In this document: positions 58,187-64,000 of the stretch, in pieces
Numbering within the stretch: position 1 is the first letter of the stretch
How the letters are laid out: the number at the start of each line of letters is the position of its first letter
Source of the DNA: Thuidium tamariscinum
Taxonomy: Eukaryota; Streptophyta; Bryopsida; Hypnales; Thuidiaceae
Reading direction: 5' to 3'
Assembly (NCBI GenBank): GCA_947034885.2
Contig: OX344749.2
Span: forward strand, 43,615,682 to 43,679,681
DNA: 64,000 bases
Position numbers and translations under genes: made by a program
The notes under the pieces: model-generated
Told to the model about the DNA's origin: nothing
The model's input: only the letters and a program-made list of their open reading frames with translations
Databases searched by the model: none

Positions 58187-61100
58187 AAAGGCAAGTTTCT
58201 TTTGGTGACTATTTATAATTGGTGCAAACCACCTTGAATGGAATCGGACTTCTTACTAGATCCAAACAACCTCACTTTGGGACTCACTTTGGGATTCACT
58301 TGTTAAAACTCAATATCCCAACCCAACATAAAACAAGATACCATTCAACTAGGGTCAAAAAGTACTCAAAAACACTCTACTATATCATGAAGGCTATAAT
58401 AAGGCTTCATTAGCACCTTCACTTTTTGTCAAGGTAGACAAGACATCCGGACATCTAGAGTGACATCTGGATGTCTAACGTTTACGTTTGTTGCACCCCG
58501 GGAGTCTTGTGACATTTGAACTTGGCCGTCCAATGGCTAGGAATGTAGATAGGTGAGCAAATGCCCAGACATGGGGTTGGATGGATGGGGCAATTTAGGG
58601 AACAAGATAAAATGGATAAATACTTCAAAAAAATCAATTCAAATCAGGGACAATTAAACTTCAATAAAGGATATTCTTAACATCACTAAACAAACTTGTA
58701 TTCCAATGAAAATCCCTCAACTAGTAATTTAAAGAAGATTTTTTACATTGTGGCTAATGTGACTAATGTCCATTTTAGGCATTAGTTATATTAATCACAA
58801 TTCACCAATCTTCCACAATTCTACTTATTGATTCAAGAAAATGTTTAAGACATTAACAAAAGTTGCAATAAATCCTAAACAAGTATATTAAGATATGAAA
58901 TTCGACAAGTTAACTCCAATTTTATTTATTTTTGGGTTGAAAGTTAAAACAACCAAAAAATTGCAAAAAACTCTAAAAATGTCCAATGCTCCCACAAATT
59001 TACAAATAGTTGCCTTGCATAATATAAGATGTATATAAATTTCTTTTACAAAATTTTAGTTGCCAATGCAAAAGTTGTGGCAAATTTGCTCAATTGTAAC
59101 TAATAGGACTATGCCCCTTTGAAGGATAAGGCACATTAGGCACAATTGAGCGAGTTTGCTAAAGTACTTTCCACCCCAACCTCACTCTACTCCAATTCCA
59201 GGCACTCCAATTTAATCCGATACAACTGCATCTACTAAGACTCCAATCACCATGTCTACTTGTCCACCCCAACCTTGTTTGGCAAGAGCCCAATCCATCA
59301 CAACTCGTCCAACTTAACACAATTCACCATCTATCCCCCCCCAACCCATTGTTTGCCCCCCTCCCCCCCCCCTCCGATCTGCCATCCGATTTGACCTTAT
59401 CCACCAAGAGTAAAAAAACCTCATCAACCATAAGGCTTGTCTCTAATCTATTTTAGATTGTTCATTTGTTAAAAAATTGGAAGCCCTTCTTTACTTGGAT
59501 ATTAAATTTTGAAATGCAAAAATTGGCTTTCAAAGATTGGTATTAAATGGATGAAGTATCCAATGTAGCATTAATGTATGAGAGGGTAATTCTAGTTTCT
59601 CCTCCATATATTTAATCCATTAATCCTAAACCCTAAACCCTAAGTCTAGTTTTTGTTTAATTAAATTAAAAAGGTTGTAGCTAATGCTGACCCTTTTAAT
59701 GAAAAGATCAAAATAGAATTACCATGTAATTTGTTTGTTTGTTTTATCAAAGAGCATGCCTAAAAGGGCTATTTAATAAACTATAAATGCCCAAGTAGTA
59801 ATGTGCTAATTTGGTTACCCCTCCTACCTACCCTTTAAAATTTTGTTAAGATCTTTTGAATAGTAGAGGCATATACTACAAAAGTTTGGATATAATTGGA
59901 TTTTTATAGCACAATAGTTTTATAATTTTATTTTTTATGCCCTTGGTTGTTAGTAAAAATTGATTTCTAAAATATTCCTATTTTTAAGTGTGACTTCATA
60001 TAGAAATGGAAGGCATGTATAGCCCTATTAATTTTTTGCCATAGTTTAAATCATGGTACATGGGGCTATGATTTAAATGCACATTAAGCTATGGTACAAG
60101 CCCAATTGACTTGATTTGTTCCTTTTAATTGGTTGTGAATGTTTTATTTACCAACCATGGCATAGACTCTACATTTTAGAGAAGGTGAATAGCCTTTTTA
60201 AATTTTTGGTTTCTAATTAAAGTGATAGAGCTCTGATTTGAATTCAAATGGTACTAGTCTAATTGACTTGACTCATACCTCCTAGTCCATTGGTTGCCTA
60301 TGATTTGCTTAAATCCAACCATATCATGGAGGAAGGATGTCAAATCCTACCATTGAAGGTAGGCCTAATAGGTTGGATTTATCCTAGGGGTAAACAGTGA
60401 AATTTTTTATTTTTTGCAAAAAAAAATTTTGAAAATTTTGAATTCATATTTGCAATCAGAGACCCCAAATTAGCTAGAAGAGGATTAGAACATATCCAAG
60501 ACATAGCACAAAATAGGGGGCTTTTTCACTTTTACCTCTGATAGTTAGATAATCTAAAATTACCTTAATGGTCCCACCTTACATAGTAGGATTTAACGTC
60601 CTACATCGTGGATTATATATAGAGGTACCATGCCATAAATAAGAATGACAGCTAGTAGGTAGTAGGTGTATTTGAATTGCCTAAGCGGGAAACTTCTAGA
60701 GTTCTAGTGCAAGTTCTTTTAACTTGATTGAAATTTGAATTTCCCCCTCTCTTTTTTGAGAAATGAAGGCACATCTGGCCATGGCTAACCTTTACTATGG
60801 GCAAATACTTGTAGTAGAAATAGTTGGCCAAAACCATTGTTCGTCACCTTTACTTTGGATTACATGCTAATTTTTAGAAGAGTGTTAGAAGTGATTTTAT
60901 TGTTACATGTGGTGTAGAAAGCATAGATGGTGTCTTTCCAAGTTTAGTGTATTTTAATCCCTTGGCTTAGCAATTTGTTGAAATATAATATATTTGCCAA
61001 GTTAATGTGTTCTTAGCCCTTGATTTGGCAAAGTATTAGAGGTTGATGTAGTTGCCATGTTTCTATATGAAGTTTTGAGCTCTATAAGTTATTAATAAGT

Positions 61101-61274
61101 GGTTTTTTTTGTGACTCGAATAATAAATTGTTGTGGACTGTAGACACCTAAGATTTGCATTCTAACTGAATGTGGATTTGTTGAATTGTATAGGTGTAGG
61201 TGAGGTTTACAACCTCTTAGGTTAATTCACCAATTTGTAACTTATCCAAGTTCATGACAATGATCCATTATTTT
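58187..61274. other. AT-rich intergenic DNA
   Basis: No gene seen. Contains a C-rich tract (about 59335-59372), a telomere-like stretch at 59618-59643, and GATTATATATAGAGG at about 60612, which resembles a TATA box but has no coding sequence downstream. Confidence 0.5.
59618..59643. repeat. Short interstitial plant-telomere-like repeat
   Basis: CCTAAACCCTAAACCCTAAG, two full CCCTAAA units plus partial ones. Too short to be a telomere. Confidence 0.6.
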
Positions 61275-61900
61275 GTTTAGGAATGGGTGATTGCAAAAAA
61301 CACCGGTCCTATTTCCCGTCACAATTGGAGTGACGTTTTTTTTTTGCTATAACTTTTGAATTAAAATATTCAAGAATATAAAATAATTATTGGACCTCTC
61401 TAACTTGATAATTTTTTCATCCCTTATTTTTCAGAAATAAAAAAAAATCATTTTATATTTAAAATTATTTTTTGTTAATTTGTCACAAAGTGAGGTTTAG
61501 GGGGTTTTACTACATTAGGAGTACCCAAATTTAATGATCTAAAGTTGAAATTTTCATGGTGCATTTGCATAGTAGGAAAGCATATTCATATCAAAGGGAA
61601 TCTAAAAATACATTATTTTATGTCCTTCACATGTGTGCAAACAACACTCCCATTGCATGCAATTTTTGACCATTGATAATAGAACTAAGATTATTTTTTT
61701 GGTAAATTGTCATTACCGTCAACTCTTACCAAATGAAAAATTTTTAGATTCAAGAAAAATAACTTTTCCTATTTTTTACAAATTAAAATGTAAATACACC
61801 CATTTTCATGTGATTTTCCACTTTTCTAGTTCTCCTACTTGGAGAATTTTCCTAAGCTTTTCCTTCATAGGATACCTTCTTCTTTAAGGTTTAGACATTA
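61275..61900 (+). repeat. Dispersed repeat family B, copy 3
   Basis: GGGTGATTGCAAAAAACACC and GTCCTATTT at the left, and TTCTCCTACTTGGAGAATTTTCC at the right, match copy 2 in reverse. The 84-codon frame inside (61633-61887) has no counterpart in copy 2 and is not taken as a gene. Confidence 0.6.
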
Positions 61901-64000
61901 GACATATTATTCATATTTCTTAAAATTTAATTTTCTAATTAAATAGTACTCCCAAAGAAAACAACGTCCATTTCCAAAACGCTATAGAAAATGGACGGTT
62001 TTTCTTGCAACGACCCGAATGCTAAATCCTAATGTTTGTAGGATTTACATCACAACATGTAAAGTTCTTAGCATTATAAAGATATGACAATTTCACTATA
62101 TTTATGTCAACTCCAATGTGATCCTCATTTGATTTGTGTACAAATACTTCTTGGTACATTTCTTTACAAGGAGTATTGAATTGATGTCTTTGCACCTTAT
62201 ACCTTGTTTGGATCTTGATGTGATCCTTTCTTGGGTTTTATAGAAATGTTAAGTTGAAGTGATGTTTTGGTTAAAAAATTGGCATGATATGTTGTATTAG
62301 TATATTGGAAGTTTATGTGTTATGTAGTTTAGAGTAATTTTTGTAAATTTAATAGGAAAGGCCATGTAAAGGAATGTCCCTCACCACTCAACTAGGTTGC
62401 CTAAATCTTGAAATATATATTAAATTCAAATTACCTTTAAATCTTGCATGACATATCCAAAATATTGGTCTACTATGTAAAATATGCTTGACCTTCAATC
62501 CCTTTTGAATGTGATTATTGAAATGTACTTCATATGTAGACCTCAATGATTTATTCATTTATATTTCCAATGTTTGTAGGGCTAACCCCTAAAGGACCAA
62601 ATTGCATTTTTTGTCAATATAGCAATTTTGAGCAATTCATTATGAATGGAGATTATATTATTTTTCTTTGAATTTTTCACACAACATGTGTCCGAGGAGT
62701 AGCTTTAAGGCCCAATAGTTTTCATATATTTTGACTACGTGGTTAAGAAGTTATTGCATGATATATGATTTTCTTTCATCTTTGGACAACCTAGGCAACT
62801 GAAAAATCTACTTTTAAAATCACTTTTTCAAAAAATAAAAATTTGAAATTGGTTTATTAAATTTATATTTATTTAGAAAGCTTTGAATCATTCCATTTTG
62901 ATTAATGAGATGAAACTTATGAGGACTTTTAGTTTTGGGTAGTTTGCGGGTAGTTATAGAATCTCTACTCTTCAAATAAGTTTAAAATCTTTTATTTAAT
63001 TCAATTTATAATATATTAAAAAAAAATTGAAACATTGGGTGAATATCGTTTATTAAAATATTACAACCTTTAGGATTGGCATTGTTCATTTCCATAAATA
63101 AATTGTTCATAATTTAGTATTCTAAATCATTTTCTATTTCTTTCTACTTATTGTTTTTTTCCTGTGTCTTGTACAATTTCAAATTTTTTCAGATTTTTTC
63201 AACATACAGCCAATTTGAACTAAAGAAGAGCAACCACCATTTTAAACATTTTTTCATACAAATGTGACCTTGTGAAGTGTAGCTACCTAGACTTCTGCAG
63301 GGATCCTACAGTTATATGTGTCAAAAATGTTTTTCTTCTATAATTTTGCACTTGCATTAGAAATGGCAACTTTGGAACCCTTTGGTAAAAATATAATCAA
63401 AAACCTGTAGTGGTTAATCAATATCAATTACAATCAGTAGCACTATAGAAATATGGAACATTAAATTGTAACATGAAGTATTTTTTAATGTTTTGTTGTC
63501 AATTGCATTGATTATTTTAGTCATCAAGGTATGCATGTATAGACAAAAAATTTGGAAAATTTTGAAGTTTTCAAAAGATCAAGGTGAATAGATCCAATAA
63601 AGTTAACTAAAAGCTAAAGTACAATGAAATTAAAGTCAAATACACATACGGATATAGAAAAGACCAGTAAACAACTGGTTAGGAAGGAGTTAGGGTAGTT
63701 AGACAAATAGGCTAGCGATTAGTTTAGGGTTAGTTGCAGCCACAAACAAAAAGACTAATCGACTTTGTTTCTCTTTTTTTCTTTTGACAAATTGATACTG
63801 TGACCAAAGTTAGTTAGAAATAGTTACTTGGATAGAGTAGCAAGACCATTTGACCAAGTAGATAATATGCAATTGTAAATGTATGTGTAGTTATGGACCA
63901 ATTGACTCTTGGCCTAATTTGGAGAAAGATGTTACTATGACTAATTAACTCGACGGATAATGAAATAGGGAGTACTTTTTGTTGACTTTTGTGTGTTTTG
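61901..64000. other. AT-rich intergenic DNA to the window end
   Basis: No open frame above background, no repeat or RNA gene recognised. Confidence 0.5.

Noticed and set aside
59618-59643. Telomere
   Set aside because: Only two to three CCCTAAA units flanked by ordinary AT-rich DNA; chance or a degenerate interstitial repeat.
61633-61887. 84-codon open frame
   Set aside because: It lies in a dispersed non-coding repeat whose other copies do not keep the frame.

Overview
The window looks like a repeat-rich land-plant nuclear genome, possibly a bryophyte (an inference, not proven). The evidence is an intact six-exon plant-type serine decarboxylase gene, GT-AG introns throughout, AT-rich intergenic DNA, a short run of plant telomere-type CCCTAAA units, and nested LTR and DNA-transposon relics. 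There is no prokaryotic gene organisation, rRNA, tRNA or CRISPR array that I can support.

Left part (1-33 kb) is a set of nested mobile elements. A transposase-like gene on the minus strand (33005 down to 731) is split by one 27.3 kb element at 1331-28604. This element has near-identical terminal inverted repeats of about 210-240 bp and an 11-bp target-site duplication, GTCCATAAGTC, at 1320-1330 and 28605-28615. Removing the element and one duplication copy rejoins the interrupted reading frame. Inside the element are: (a) an array of a ~235-bp tandem repeat on the + strand (about 3.4-16.1 kb once insertions are removed); (b) an eleven-exon minus-strand relic (16335-21176) encoding a ParB-like domain, a coiled-coil/lysine-rich linker and a circularly ordered N4/N6-type DNA methyltransferase domain; (c) the same tandem repeat in inverted orientation (21265-22515); and (d) the C-terminal part of a SWIM zinc-finger transposase (26513-27955). 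The gene is therefore bracketed by inverted tandem arrays.

The arrays were later hit by LTR units. Three have perfect 5-bp duplications: 5307-8949 (TGCCG, minus orientation), 9565-13837 (GGCAC) and 14899-15428 (GGTTC). A fourth (22516-26512) is a close copy of the second, but its flanks do not match. The three large units (3.6-4.3 kb) share a layout: TG end, TATA box about 1.4-1.6 kb in, a GC-rich minisatellite, a short acidic leader ORF ending at a GT splice donor, CA end. They look like solo giant LTRs.

Right part (33-64 kb) is mostly AT-rich non-coding DNA with dispersed repeats. It holds the serine decarboxylase gene (38410-42294, +) and a CpG-rich island at about 48.4-52.8 kb with a two-exon gene of unknown function (48983-50985, minus). 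The island lies between two inverted copies of a ~300-bp repeat. From 53 kb to the end I see no genes, only repeats, including a 173-bp foldback element.

The three coding relics (split gene, ParB-methyltransferase and SWIM transposase) carry in-frame stops, almost all explicable by single C-to-T or G-to-A changes, plus A-tract frameshifts in two of them. This is what is expected of silenced, methylated transposon DNA.
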